Shown: positions 14,001 to 26,088 of the stretch, in pieces
Layout of the letters: the number at the start of each line of letters is the position of its first letter
How positions within the stretch are numbered: the stretch's first letter is position 1
DNA from: Bolinopsis microptera
Lineage: Eukaryota > Ctenophora > Tentaculata > Lobata > Bolinopsidae
Reading direction: 5' to 3'
DNA: 64,000 nucleotides
Assembly: GCF_026151205.1 (NCBI RefSeq)
Contig: NC_087081.1
Location: 12,854,340-12,918,339 of the forward strand
Position numbers and translations under genes: made by a program
The notes under the pieces: model-generated
Told to the model about the DNA's origin: nothing
Seen by the model: the letters and a program-made list of their open reading frames with translations, nothing else
The model's database searches: none

Positions 14001-17000
14001 TTCCGAGTGATATAAGATAGGAGCAGGCGTCAAGGAGCTGTGTCAGCACTTCCCTAGCATCCTCCACCGTCAGAGATCCGTTCTGAGAGATGTAGTCACA
14101 TAGGTCTAGGTCTACATAGTCAGGTATATACTCCATCACAATGATCCACGAGTTCCTCTCGAAGTATATCTCGTAGTTTTTTATTAGGTTAGGGTGGTCC
14201 AGCGACTCCGTCAAGAGGATTTCGTCAGGTATCATAGCTGATCTGTCTTCACACCAGGTCTTCCTCTTGCAATTATTGTCGTGTATTATCTTAGCAGCGT
14301 GGAGGGTTCCATCGAAGATACGCTCGACCAGCCACACAGTTCCAAATCCGCCTTTTCCAAGAACTTTGATGAATTGGTAGGTTTTCATGAAAGTTATAGG
14401 GTAAGTTTTAGTACAGTTCATCGTTGAACAGAGGAGTAGGAGAAGTTGAAGAAGTGAAATGTTCGATGGAGAACTAGCAGACAGATGTAGTATTTATAGT
14501 TGACTTGACAATGGTAAGTTTGAACACCTATCTATTTCTCAGATCAGATTTCAAACCTTATTCACTGACTGGATCACATGCTCACTGACTAGATCACATG
14601 TTCACTGACTGTATCACATGCTCACTGGCTGGAGCACGTGTGTTGATTAGATGGTTGTGTGATTGGATACCACAAATATTTACAAACTTTATAATACCAT
14701 TAAGCCAAGGTAGGATCAGGTGATCAACATTCAACATGCGACCTATCCCACAGAGAACAGTATGGTCTGTTGATTGGTTCTGCTCAATCGTTATAGCACT
14801 ATCAAATCTGAGGAAATGTTGACCAGAGCTACAATAATATGTTATGCAGTCCTCAATTTAACTGTAATAAGATTCTGCAGTGTAAAATATGACAAAAGAC
14901 GGCTAAACATATTTAAATTAAAGCGGAGTTATTTTAAATAGAGAATACGCACTTAAACAATAACATTTGCAAGTTGTGACAGTTCTCAAGGAAAATCTGT
15001 TAAAAATATCTCAACCTACAAAATCTTATTGGATTTTGTAATCTACTAATGGGCTAATTTATCATTTACGAAAAAAGTGGGCACGACTTATGCTTCGGTA
15101 ACTTTAGATTGCTAATTGAAAGCTAACCATTCAATCAGTTAATTATCTAATATGTCTCCAGATCGCACAGTGATAGTGGACGTTCTGAACGAATCCCATT
15201 TCTACGCTACATTCCCTAAACTACAAGATATTCATCAGCTGGTTACCATCCTCACCTTCATCCAGTATATTATTGAGCAGCCTTTACCTAAAGACAACGT
15301 CTATCACAACGAGATAAGGTGGGATATAGAATTTAGATGAAATAATTAGAGATAATTAGAGATAATTAGAGATAATTAGAGATAATTAAAGATCTTCAAG
15401 TTAATTGGATGGTTGGAGTCTTTCACGAAATCTGAGAAATAAGCTTATGAATGCTAGTACGTACGTCTGACGTCACCAACAATTCTAATTTGATCAAACT
15501 GTTTTTATACTCATTTTCACTCTCTGTCCGAAGACATTCACTTCTCAGCTGACATAAATCAACTGATATTAAAAATACCTCAAATATTTCGGCTGATATT
15601 AAAAATACATCAAATATTTCAGGACGATCCTAAGGGCTCTGTTTATGCACAAGATTCACATTGACGCCTCATTTGCACGATCACGTATCAAGGTGAGGAA
15701 GGCCCAGAAAACCGACACCTCTATTACTGCCTAGACTTTAAACGCAGTTACCCTGGCACCCTTTAATTCTGGGAACTCCTGCGTGACTGTTTAGTCCTAG
15801 CCTGAGCTGCGTGACTGTTTAATCCCGTGACTGTTATTCAGTGTTTTAGTGTTGGGTTCGAACCGGATAAGCTAGGACAAGAAGTAATTAAACTAGGAGT
15901 GGAAATATTTTGGAATAAGTAGCTGCAGTCTGATCCATGGCTGCGGAACGGTGATTATCACAGAATTACCATAACGACAAATTTGTAAATAAAATTCAGG
16001 TCATACTGCGATTATGTAAAAACTAGTATACCATAACGTCCTTTTAAAGAATTATCCTTGTGTTTCAGCTAAATGCTGCTACTGTAATACACTTATTACC
16101 TGAAGAAGACAGGGAAGAGTATGAGAAAAGTACACAGATAGATGAAAATGCGCCTCCTTATTATTCAAGAATCAACAGAGTTAAGGCAAGTCGGTATAGT
16201 CATGTGATTTTTAGAAACTCCATAAAAAAGTAAATAATGTGTGTTGTATACCAGATTGAAAAATTGTGATCCATGTTGTATCGTGAAAATATGTGATGAA
16301 ATGAACATCTATTTAAATCTTGAGAAACTGGCTGTTAAAATAGGACGAATATCAGACTATTTTTATAACTATTCTTAACATATTTTCTATCATTCGTTTT
16401 ACTTATTAATTAACAGCGACATTCCTCAGAATTCTGCAGATGACGTCATAGGATCACTTCAACAGCACTTCAAGTATTATCCCTCAACTCCTGACAACAT
16501 CACTCTTAATAAAAACCCCGGATTTTTCAGGTATTATACTGAACTAAGACCTGACTAGGTTGCATACCGAAGATTCTTCAACAATGTTAAGCCGGAAAAA
16601 TTGCATGCATCAAACAACTTACTTTATTTTGGCATCTGCAGATTCTGCATGTACAATGTAATGATATGTTATATGTGTTTTGTTATGTAATAACCATTTA
16701 CATTCCACTATTCAACAGGGATAACGAGTTTAAAGATCTCCTGGTATTTTCCCACACCCTACGGGAGGAGGTATGCACAGAATGTATTATCAACATTTAA
16801 ATAATCAAGATATCTCCAGCAGAACGTCTTAATAGAACGGAAATTATTTTTCCCAATTTTCTGAAAACCATCACATTCCAAGGTTTTAGTTTTGATTGGA
16901 CCTCCAATTAACCATTTCAGTTGACTTCATTGGCGATTGTTAAAGAATCATCGCTGGTACTACAAGAACGTGTACTGTCGTACGTCATATCATCTTTACA

Positions 17001-20000
17001 AGGACTGATAATTCGTGGATACGATATCATTCAGACTCATGCTGGATCAGGTACTACAAGCTGTGCATTTGTTAAATTTCATATACCTGAGAACTTGTCC
17101 CAAAACTAATTTTTGACCTAATTTATTCGAGTAAGATTCACCGTGAGATGTCAGTGAGTCAGTGAACAATGAACATATCTTACAACGCCACAATGGTAGC
17201 TTGGTTACAGGGTGATTCCTTAAATCGTCTCTAGCTCTCTGTAGTCTATTTTTTGTACAGTCACTAAGCTGTCTTTACAAAACTCGGTCTAGTTTTGAAT
17301 TGGTGATCCTAATTTCCCTTAATACTTTAGAGAGCCAAATTCACATAATTTGGGTGGGAAACGGTAAATCGTTTTTGGGAAATGGTATTGTTTTTGTACG
17401 GATATGAATATTTGTAAGCCTAGTTTACGACAACTTCTCATTGTTTAACAGGCTTATCTTCAACAGTTTCACCTCAAGGACTAATTGATTAAAATTGATG
17501 ATCATTCTCTTCTTTAATTAAGTTACTGCTTTACTTCAATAAGCCTTCAAATATCAGGCAATTGATAATTTGACTCTAAGTTCAAAGAGTTGGCTTGCAG
17601 CCAATTGATGCGACACTTATATTGGTATTTTATTGGTATTTTTGACGCGTGGCATCCATGCGTGTGGTATGCTGTGCTAAAATTTAAATCATACAACAGG
17701 TCTACGGAAATTATTAAGTTATAAATGAGGTGTTATTATTGTCAAATAATTATGTAATTACAACAATTAATTAATTAATCCCCAGGTTCCCTATCCAGCT
17801 ACCTAGCCTCAGTGGTTGATGGTAACAAGTGTAAATTACGAGTCTGTGGCTGTAGTCCTGGAGACATTCCTCATTTACAGAGGAATGTTTCCAGACAAGG
17901 GATTAGAAGTAAGTTATTTAAAAATCTTAACACATATCTATTAAGTTTATTAAGTTTATTATTATTTACTGTACAGTTTTATAGTTTTCTGTGAAACCAA
18001 ATATGATTTTGTTAAACATGTCTTCTCCTTTTTAATTATCCACCTTATTTCTTTAAATTCTAAACGTGATTGATTTACTGGAGTTGATAAGGAGAAATAA
18101 ACAGAAGAACGTGTTAAATCCTGACAAGGTCTTAATAGTTAATACTATTATAAATTTGAATCATGTTAGTCAACCGCCTATTTCTAGTTGTTAAATATCC
18201 TGGCCCCACCTCTCTGACCACATTGACCTGTCAATAAACGTCACCATGATTCGTTACCATGACAACTGTCCACTCACCTGGTAGTAATAAAGCACACACT
18301 ATTCACGACACTGCTCTCTGCACTTGTTTAATTACATGTACGGTGTATATGAAGCTGTCTCTACAGAGCGGGCTGTTATAAACTGCCTGGAGTAAAGGTA
18401 GTGGCTCACACTCTGTTGATATCTCTTTAGGGAGTTTTCAGGTATCCCAACCTTACTTAGTTGAGTGTGTCCCACAACCAAGCACCATGCCTAGAAGTCC
18501 GGCGTTATGTATTATAATGATCCTGACCTAAGTGGCAAGCAGCTATATATCAACAACAACAAAAAAAGGAAAAAAAAAAGGTGGAGTTAAGGTGTAAAGG
18601 TGGAACTGATAGTGGCCGGTATATTAAATAAATTATCAACCTGGCGAAGTGATAGGAAATACAGACTTAGTTAAGTAGTTAATTTGGATTGAAATGTAAA
18701 ATTTGGAATAGAGAGAAAATAAGTTACTTAGTCATAATAATCTATTTAGAGTTAACTTATGAGGATGTTTACAGTGTAGTGCGAATATACTACTAATATA
18801 AGATAATCATTAATTCATGTGCATATTAACCTCAAACTACCCCATTTACCACAAACTACATAACTCATTTTCCTCAAACTACCCTATTTGCCTTAAGGGG
18901 GCAGAGGGGGTCTTTATGAAATTTCTCTCGAAATTGATTTTATAGTTGTTTCTGATAGAAGGGAGTGATATCTGTCTGCTGCTTTTAGTCCCATGGAAAA
19001 ATATTGTTCCTAGCCGAAGTTATTGCCAGTCATAGGTCAGCGCTCATGTGTAATTGTATTGCGCGAGCGATTTTCAATCGCGCGCCCTGAAAATCGAGTC
19101 TAAAAATCTATCTTCTCCTACATTTTTTGAGCAATCACCTTGAAACTTTCAGGATACGTTTTAAGGACCATTTAGAAACTTCTGGTCGATCAGAATTTTG
19201 AGATAGGCCTTAGAAAATTTTTTATTTAATTTTGAAAATCCTGGACCTGGAAAAATCGTCAAAAAACGAGGTCCAAGATTTTCAAAATTAAACCCCCCCC
19301 TGCCCCCCCTATCTCATTTACCTCAAACTATCTCATTTACCTCACTTTACCTCGTTTACCTCACTTGTAACGAACCCCTCTCTCAGATACTGAGTTACTG
19401 TCAGCCCCATTCCTGAGCTATCAAATTCCTGAGAAACCAGCTGTTCAGGCTATAGTGTGTACTCCTCCTAATACTATGAGTGCTATTAGGGAGCCTTTTA
19501 GATATGCGCTCTATGAGGGAGGTGAGTTATCAATTAATTAATTAGATAATTAAATAGTTAATATCAGTTAAACGAATTGATTAAAATTAATTAGGAACCT
19601 TTGTTTTAGCAAATATTTTTTGGCTATTCAATTTGTTTGTGGAACGGTTAAGGTACAGGTTTAGGTTTGGGTTAAATCCTCAGTAAACCAACACACTACA
19701 AACTAGTAAGTTTTCTAGTCAGAGAGTTGTTTGTAGTTTATTCTACAGAATTCATAGATGAACATAACTGTGTCTCTGATAGAGTGAAAGGTCATCCCTC
19801 AAGATGGACACTGATTAATTAATTTATACACTAAGTAAGTACACTGGTGTGGGTGGCACCATGTGAGCGGCACTGCTTGCTTGCTTTATGAGCAGGTTTC
19901 ATCTACAAATGTTTCTTCAGTACTGAGTATTCAAGTTTCTGGGGGATCATCGCCATTTGTAATTTATCACAGAAATTTTATGACCGGGAGTGGTAGAAAC

Positions 20001-20184
20001 TTTGGCGGTTTTTATGTTTTCGCTAATTATTCGAGATTCCCCGAAACATGGTTGTCGAAAATGGAAATGTTCCCCCAGCCTCCTTTCAATATCAGACCTG
20101 AAATTAGGCGCCATAACACGACAGCAAGTACGTGTGTCTGAGAAATGTGTCCAACAATGTTCACTCGTGTGAAGGTGTTTTAAT

Positions 20185-20220
<36 letters not shown>

Positions 20221-22234
20221 TTCGTTATGATTTTAAAGAAGGGAGACGACACACAGATTCACAGCTAGATTGCTCGAGGTGATAATTGTAAAGTTTTAGT
20301 TGCTAGGTTATGCAATAATTTGATATACCAATTTGCACTCAGCATAATTTGGATGTTAAGAAAATTCCATTGAAAGAATTATGGATTGGGCATGATAATC
20401 TGCATATGTGAAAATAATATCAATGTCAGCATCGTTAAGATTGCAGGAAGACTTTTGAAGTAATACTGTGTTGCGTTTCGTTCTTAGCTTATGTTATAGC
20501 ATAGGCGAATCTGCAAAGAGATCTGCTTAATTATTGTGGGTGCTCAGGAGCCTTTATTTATCAGTAAATTAATGAGGGAGTGGGTTAAAATATTTCGTAA
20601 TATGTCGTAGAGGGCAGCTATATAATCTTGCTATAATAGGAGTTTTAAGTTTATAAAATTTCCTAGTAAAATACTGGATGTAATTGTGGTCTGTGAAAAC
20701 AAGTCATATTGTTGTTCTCACATGCCAAATTTACCAGTAATTCATTGGTTATGAGCTGTATTGTTTTAGAATAGAGCAAATGCTTCTTGTGTATGGTCAA
20801 ATATTTATATATTTTTAAGCTGGATATTGGTCGGGAGGTGCAGTGGCTCCACTGACCTAGCTTAGTGAAATATTTATTATTCAGATTACAGCGTGGCTGG
20901 GGAAAAAGTCAACAAAAATCAGACTTCGCTGAGGCAGTATGTCGTTCATCAAACAAAAACTCTGAGGCAGGCGCTTTCATGTAAGTTTTCAGAAATTTCA
21001 GTCGCACATTGAAAGTTTATTTTTTGTTGCGCGGGAAAACATTTGTATATAAAAGTTAAAGCGTTTTATAACTTACTGTAGCAGAAATCAACAGCGCAGC
21101 GCGCGTGATTTCAACGCGCATTGCTTGAAATGAGTTTCACAGACCCACATTTCGCCGATTTTAGTTTTTCCGTTTCAACTGGTTGAGCTGATATGAGTTC
21201 CTTTGACCTTTTCAAATCATCAATACCGACAATAAAAGGTATCCTTCATTCCAGATCCAAAAGTAACGACTGTTATTTACTTTACCCTATCATCAAACTT
21301 CCAAGAAAATGAGGGTGTCGTTAGGAACTGTTTGGAGGAGTTCAACGAAAAATGCGAAAATCCAGCTCACAGGTTTGATCTGTAGCAAAACTTAGAAAAT
21401 TGCAGCTAACCGTTTGTCTGTTTGACATATTTTAAAACTTTCCAGTACAAACATCAACATGATCTTAATCAAGTTTACCCCTCAGATTTAACCCTATACC
21501 TGTGTTACCAACGGTGCGACATAATGTGCTCAGTGACCCGACAGCAGAAAAACCCTCTCCAAAAGAGTTCTATAAATTCATCGAGCCGGATGCTGGATAT
21601 GCGGGTGGCTTTCTCACTGTTCTTTACAGGAAGGTAATGTGGCACTTTTTCAATCTCCTGGTACGGTTGCAAACCATTATCTGACTACAAAACTACTCTA
21701 CTAAAAAGCTCAACATGTTATGATTTATTTTAAATTAATTTCCGTTTTCAGATGCCCGAAGACCCCAAACCATCGCACAACCACACAGAGGAATCAGCTT
21801 CAACCACATCCATCAGAGCGAACAACCCTAGCATAACACTCAATTCCAGAGAATCAATCTCGCAAACGTCACTGCAAACCACAAACATCAAGCGGAAGAA
21901 AAAGGGACACGCTAAAGTTATTTCCATGGGAATGGGGGACGACAATATGGTGTTACTAACAGGTGACCTTAGCAAGCTGGCTCTTGTTGAGAAACAGCCT
22001 TCTATTCAATCGTTTAAAAAAGAGTTTATTCAGAGCTATGAGATGATCATGGGTCCTGGAAGTAGAGCTAAGATGACGAAGATGAAACACGTGAAACCCA
22101 AGAAAGAGCCCGAACCAGTTCTTCCTAAAGTCAGCGCTGTTATTACTAAAGCGATGGAAAGTCGGAAAAGGGAGAAATTCAAGCCTACACCCATTTATAA
22201 ACAAATAATAGAGCATCCCCATCCGTTCAAGTAG
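8021..22234 (+). CDS. NSUN7: NSUN7-like RNA (cytosine-5) methyltransferase homologue, multi-exon
   Basis: Exons: 8021-8076, 12652-12739, 13079-13205, 13302-about 13380 (3' end unresolved), 15162-15318, 15623-15692, 16069-16229, 16417-16530, 16719-16770, 16921-17050, 17786-17908, 19387-19521, 20885-20980, 21255-21372, 21486-21633, 21752-22234. Apart from the unresolved junction, all phases agree. The product is about 710 aa, close to vertebrate NSUN7 as I remember it. Family-like segments are QICYEIAFNVLK, DASFARSRIK with IHLLPEED, THAGSGSLSSYLAS (SAM-loop position), IVCTPPNTMSAIREPF (motif IV position), IYFTLSSNFQENEGVV (motif VI position) and AGYAGGFLTVLYR. The last exon adds a Lys-rich, low-complexity tail. 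NSUN enzymes methylate cytosines in RNA through two cysteines; both are missing here, so catalysis is doubtful. NSUN7 in mammals is linked to sperm motility. Translation may start at 8021 or further upstream. Confidence 0.8.
8755..9466. repeat. 25-bp minisatellite in an NSUN7 intron
   Basis: About 28 head-to-tail copies of a 25-bp unit, gaaggttgcaggttgttact plus tatct. Copies differ mainly at one base (ttactta or ttagtta). Variants with ctaaagg and catgttgttacc recur about 180 bp apart, showing a higher-order duplication. It lies in the intron between exons 8021-8076 and 12652-12739. No function is evident. Confidence 0.9.
10254..10770. repeat. Two short tandem arrays (tctcattagtg; ccccacaatat)
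   Basis: Near 10254-10325 an 11-bp unit gtgtctcatta repeats about seven times. At 10589-10760 a unit of 11-12 bp, ccccacaatat(c), repeats about 14 times. The second array creates open frames rich in His-Asn-Ile-Pro on one strand and Trp-Gly-Ile-Leu on the other. These are repeat translations, not genes. Both arrays lie in an NSUN7 intron. Confidence 0.85.
10830..12640. other. Gene-free intron segment
   Basis: AT-rich sequence with no supportable exon or RNA gene. It is interrupted by a more GC-rich patch near 12110-12260. Nothing else was recognised. Confidence 0.4.
13591..14421 (-). CDS. Intronless PIM-like serine/threonine kinase
   Basis: A single uninterrupted frame of 276 aa forms one protein kinase domain. 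Visible elements are the glycine loop LGKGGFGTVWLVE (about residues 21-33), the ATP-anchoring lysine in HAAKII, a hydrophobic hinge segment IIVMEYIPD, the catalytic loop HRDLKNENIL, the Mg-binding DFGSAS and the activation-segment end GTEVFLPPE. The last resembles the GTxVYxPPE of PIM kinases, as does the short length without extra domains. All key catalytic residues are kept. PIM kinases are constitutively active and regulated by expression. The gene lies antisense in the NSUN7 intron between exons 13302 and 15162. Lack of introns suggests a retrocopy, but the open frame and a TATA box suggest it is expressed. A second in-frame Met at residue 12 is an alternative start. An AATAAA on this strand near 13445 could be its poly(A) signal. 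Confidence 0.85.
   Translation of the reverse strand: MNCTKTYPITFMKTYQFIKVLGKGGFGTVWLVERIFDGTLHAAKIIHDNNCKRKTWCEDRSAMIPDEILLTESLDHPNLIKNYEIYFERNSWIIVMEYIPDYVDLDLCDYISQNGSLTVEDAREVLTQLLDACSYLISLGIDHRDLKNENILYNPTTRQIKLIDFGSASIIPDTPYSHYQGTEVFLPPECFKFGSYSALPAMTWSIGCLAYVLLNGGCPFSTKQEVAEHEHLKFINCRLDVESREFLCDLLIVDEDDRMTPGELIFHPWMGWVSVE
14491..14498 (-). promoter_or_regulatory. TATA box of the PIM-like kinase gene
   Basis: On the minus strand the sequence reads TATAAATA, about 70 bp upstream of the kinase ATG at 14421. This leaves room for a transcription start about 30 bp downstream and a 5' leader of about 40 bp. The leader is pyrimidine-rich (cttcttcaacttctcctact). The placement is typical of a TATA promoter, but no expression evidence is available. 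Confidence 0.6.
14561..14640. promoter_or_regulatory. Four 20-bp repeats carrying CACATG/CACGTG E-boxes
   Basis: Four tandem 20-bp units of the form tcactgactggatcacatgc lie 65-145 bp upstream of the TATA box of the PIM-like kinase. Each ends in CACATG, and the last has the palindromic E-box CACGTG. bHLH factors bind such sites, so the array could be an enhancer. It could equally be a chance minisatellite. Confidence 0.4.
15343..15390. repeat. 10-bp tandem repeat gataattaga
   Basis: About five copies of gataattaga directly follow the donor of the NSUN7 exon ending at 15318. It is a simple intronic array. Confidence 0.8.
17909..19386. other. Large NSUN7 intron with repeat-flanked inverted segment
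   Basis: No exon was found. Blocks of cctcaaactaccccatttac and variants flank 18900-19300 on both sides. Between them, attttgaaaatcctggacct is mirrored by aggtccaagattttcaaaat near 19220-19290, forming a hairpin. This looks like an old repeat element with degenerate edges. Confidence 0.4.
20189..20217. repeat. GT dinucleotide microsatellite
   Basis: About 14 GT units in the intron between NSUN7 exons 19387-19521 and 20885-20980. They cause the His-Thr run in an antisense open frame, which is not a gene. Confidence 0.95.
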
Positions 22235-22950
22235 AATGATAGTGTATCTGCGCCCGCCGTGGGCTGTCGTAGATTCATCCTACAGTATCAACGATCGGTG
22301 TTCAGCTTTGATTGAAATTTGTGTCAGTGTATTTGATATTTGTGAATGGACCGATCGAGAATAGATTTTAAAATGATTAATCATAAATCTTTAACAATCT
22401 AGTTGGTGTTTCGATCACAGAAATGGTTTCTATAATTAAAGGGTTAATACATTGTAAATACATACGTACATAAGTAACATTTTCTGAAAGGCTGTTTAAC
22501 TTGCTATTCAAACATGTGTATCGAGTAAGATCCATTACACATGTTATGCCTAATCACTTAATGAAATAGCCACTGCGGTCATATTAAGAAGTTTAGAATA
22601 TCTGGTTGGGATGGCAACGTGACCAAATATGGTCAGTGCGCGCGTTGAACTGAAGACCTATTAATACAACTCTGTTTTAGCGCCCTACGTAAATCAACGA
22701 GAGCGCTTGTGACCAGTAGATGTTTTCTTCTCAAAACTGTAAAAATGTCGCTTTTCAAAACTATGATTATGCGGACAAATTTGATTCTAAATATTGCAAA
22801 AAGGTAGGTGCGTGCGCGAGTTTACATAGATAATCAATACTGTCTGGAGTAGTGAAGTCAATCAAGATGTCGATTATTATTATGGACAGGGGCGAGTTAT
22901 TTTATTATTATTTTTATTATCTTGACAGTTGCTGTGGTGGTGGTGATGGG
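22235..22950. other. NSUN7 3' flank, no further gene seen
   Basis: This stretch follows the stop codon and should include the 3' untranslated region. I found no convincing coding frame or RNA gene before the LINE remnant begins. Confidence 0.5.
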
Positions 22951-23560
22951 CTAGGCGTCTAAGGGTCCCTCAAGCAAGGTCTTCTTAGCAAACGCCAGGA
23001 TTTCTATCGGGTTGGTGGTTAGTATGTCTAAGTTTAAGTCAGATTTTCCGAAGATTTCTTCTCTCGTCCTGATCGTTGCAGGGCACCGAATCCAGTGTGG
23101 TACTGTTTCTTCTTCTTCTCCGCAACGGGGGCAAGTTGCACTCTTTGTAGAGTCGATCCTATTTTTGTAGTGGGACAGGTGAAGGCAATGGCCTGCTCTG
23201 AGTTGTATTGTGCTAGCAGCGCTCCGTCTTTCCTGCTCTCTATTTTGCTGTCCGCTCTTTTTCTGTTGTATCCCTTGTAAGTCTGGGAGACCAGGTGGTG
23301 TTGGGGGTCGCTATCCTTGATGTGAGCCTTCGCTACTGCTCTGGCTACTCCGTATGAGATTGTAGACTGTCCTTGGCCCAGGTCCGGGAGTTGTGCTGCT
23401 TCCTTTGCTGCTTGGTCAGCGTATTCGTTCCCAGGAATGTTGGAGTGGCCGGGAATCCATTGCAGGTACGTCGTCCCATGGAGTGATTCCAGAGTTTTCC
23501 TGATATCCTGTGTGTCTGGGTTCAGGCTATCGATGCTAGTCAGTTGCTGTTGCAATGTAA
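22951..23560 (-). pseudogene. LINE retrotransposon 3' fragment: RNase H domain plus zinc knuckle
   Basis: The minus-strand frame from about 23555 reads an RNase H core with WIPGHSNIPGNEYADQAAKE, the motif holding the last catalytic His and Asp in retrotransposon RNases H. Near 23215 the frame shifts. In the new frame it continues with LRAGHCLHLSHYKNRI and CPRCGEEEETVPHWIRCPA, a CCHC-type tail typical of pol ends in jockey and I-like elements, and stops at 22951-22953. Reverse transcriptase and endonuclease are absent, so this is a 5'-truncated, frameshifted dead copy between the NSUN7 gene and the kinase gene. A t/a-rich tract near 22900 may mark its 3' end. Confidence 0.8.
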
Positions 23561-23574
23561 CTTGAGATTTGAAA

Positions 23575-26088
23575 TTTATATTCCTTTATTCCTTGTATTC
23601 CTTGTATGTATTTTAGCAGACACAAAAAAGTTCGACTCAAACCTTATCAAATGGTTTTAATTTTATTGAGTCGGTATATAGTTCTGTGAAATCTGGTTCA
23701 TTTATTTCCGGTGGATTGGTCTTTCTATACAGTTATTTAACTGGTTTCATGGTACACCGTCGTTATTAACTGAAAGTGATGAATCTATAAGGAATGAAGT
23801 TCCGACTTCCGAGCCAATTTCTTCATTTAAAGTTTGAAAAAGTGACCTCTTCAACTGTAGAAAGTGACTTATTAATCCTAGCAGGTAATTAACTCTGGAT
23901 CCTGATCACATTGATTCCATTCTAAATTCTAGCCATAAACAAAACAAACATTACCAGATAACTCCGTTTACCATTTGACATGTTCCAGTGTGAACGAGGC
24001 CTTCCCCGGACAAATCCTTGAAGGCAATCCTTCTCTAGCTGAAGTTCGAACAGTATAATTTATCTGATGAAGTGTATTACTAAGGTGCTCTGCTGATAAT
24101 TGTAGTAAAGCAATTAATAAATGCCAAAAAAATGACCTCCGCCGAGGATCGATCCGGGGTATGCTTCTTGGAATCGGAGACTTAATCGCCGAGCTACGAA
24201 TGGCTCAGCAGATTTACAATATGTAACAATTTAGCGTTCATAAAAATACGCGCACGCACGTAACTTTTCGTTATTTATGGATCCAAATAATAGCGACATT
24301 TTTACAATTCTGAGAAATAAACCTCGCGCGACATAAAGCGACATTTTTACAATTTCGTTTACAATTTTGCTAGAACACCTCCTCCTTGTGACTGCAGAAG
24401 GACTTACTGTAGACCACAACAATAAAGCCGGCCAATAAACTTCAAGCTTTACAATGTTATCGCAATTTTATTGACGCTTTGACCATTTAGTGAGTGACCA
24501 GCTTTCATTTAAAATATGAGTTGTTCTGCCGATAGGTTGAACAAGCAATTTTACATTAGCTTTAAGTGTTTTTGTTGGAGTACTGTAATGTATTGTTGAA
24601 AGGAAAGTCTCATCTCTTAAATAGCCGAATCTTTAAAGAACTAACTTTATACAAATCAAATACATGTACGATAAATAAATCACGATCACGTTAATAAACA
24701 TGTATAAAAGTTTTTACAAAAAATAAACTGAGTCAAATGAACAAAAACATAATTTTAGATAGCCAATTTTTAACTCCAACTTGATTTGTGATTCTGAGTC
24801 ATTATTTTACAAATGGAACTATTAAGGTAAGTAAAATTCCAATCGTTAAATATTTATAAATACATTCAACCAGAGGCGACTGGTTAGGCTTTAAAATTAA
24901 GACATTCCAGTTTCCACAGACAGAAAATCACTAAAAGGTTGATTTTCAGAGGCTAAACATCAAGCAATATCCATAAAAACTGTGAACTACTAAAAACACG
25001 ATTAACAACAACTTTTAGAAGTTTCAATTACCATAATTGCTAACCAACGCTGAAAGAAAACTTCGCTAAAACTAATTTTTCTAATCTATTTCTAAACCAT
25101 ATGGCCTTTATAGTGGTCAGGGGCCCGGCCCCTAAACCCCCTAAAACCAGATATCCTAATCTACTCACACTACACTCCCTACAGTCGCCTCTTACTTCAA
25201 CAATCATCTCTTTATCCAAACATCAATAAGTTAACACAATAAGTAATCGCTAAATGTATTCAGAGTACATTCCACATAACACATCAAGTGCGGACAATGT
25301 GCACAGTGTGTGCACATCAAGTGTGCACAGCAAGTGTTTTAGTTCCAGTGTTAGGTGCACCTCCACCTCGTCCTTCTATTGCTGCCATGTGCGCACGTCC
25401 TCTACACCCTGACACTCCCGCTCCTTCAGTCTCGTTACAGCAGTCCCATACGTTTACCTGTACAAGAAACATTATTTGTGAATGACAGAGTTTATTTAAC
25501 ATGCTTTATTCTATATATTTTATTTAATATATTACACTATATTATACATTGAACCGCACAGATTCTTCTTTGGCATTATTATGGCCCTTATTGCTTCATG
25601 GGAGAATAATTACCTGTTAACGGGTGAAAATTGTTTGAGTTAGCTAACAAAAATCTAACTTAATATCTTTATGATGGATCAAGTTAAATATCTTAAAAAC
25701 CTTGAATTCAAATGAACTTCCTCCAATGTGTTCACGAACAACATTTTGTGGAAATAAGTAGTACGTGTAGCAATGTATAAAGTCGAGTAAAAGTTGAGCA
25801 CATTTTAAACACATATCAGTTAAATCAGCAAGCATGATCACAAGCATTACACCGATAAAGTTGTGACGTATATCTCACGAGAGAAGTCACATAAACAAAA
25901 AGACAAAACATTTCCTTGCCGACAATTACACATAACTACAATTACAACTGCAAAGTTAGAAAAATTTATACTACGTTCTGTTGTAAATTTTATACAATTT
26001 TACACAAATATCATTCAATCTGAAAAAAAGAATTGGGTCAAATATCCAGCATTACATTTTATAGGTCAGACTCCAGTTTTAGTAAAAT
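23575..26088. other. Intergenic stretch between LINE remnant and kinase gene end
   Basis: No protein gene is supported. It contains a tRNA-like relic (24128-24209), a TTAACGGGTGAA end motif at 25617-25628 shared with the TTAA element family, and short repeats of gtgtgcacatcaagt near 25300. Short open frames here show no recognisable domain. Confidence 0.4.
24128..24209 (-). repeat. tRNA-like relic, possible SINE head
   Basis: On the minus strand the sequence has TAGCTCGGCGATTAAGTC, close to a tRNA A box, and GGATCGATCC, close to a B box but one base short of the consensus. It ends in a T run (after ggaggtcat) that would stop RNA polymerase III. The acceptor and anticodon stems do not pair well, so a working tRNA is unlikely. 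A tRNA-derived SINE fragment is the better reading. Confidence 0.35.

Noticed and set aside
16189-16230. Possible GC-AG intron with donor gcaagt at 16190
   Set aside because: An ordinary GT donor at 16230 gives phase-matched continuation into exon 16417, while the GC donor does not.
24128-24209. Functional tRNA gene
   Set aside because: A- and B-box-like words are present, but the acceptor stem does not pair and the B box is one base short.
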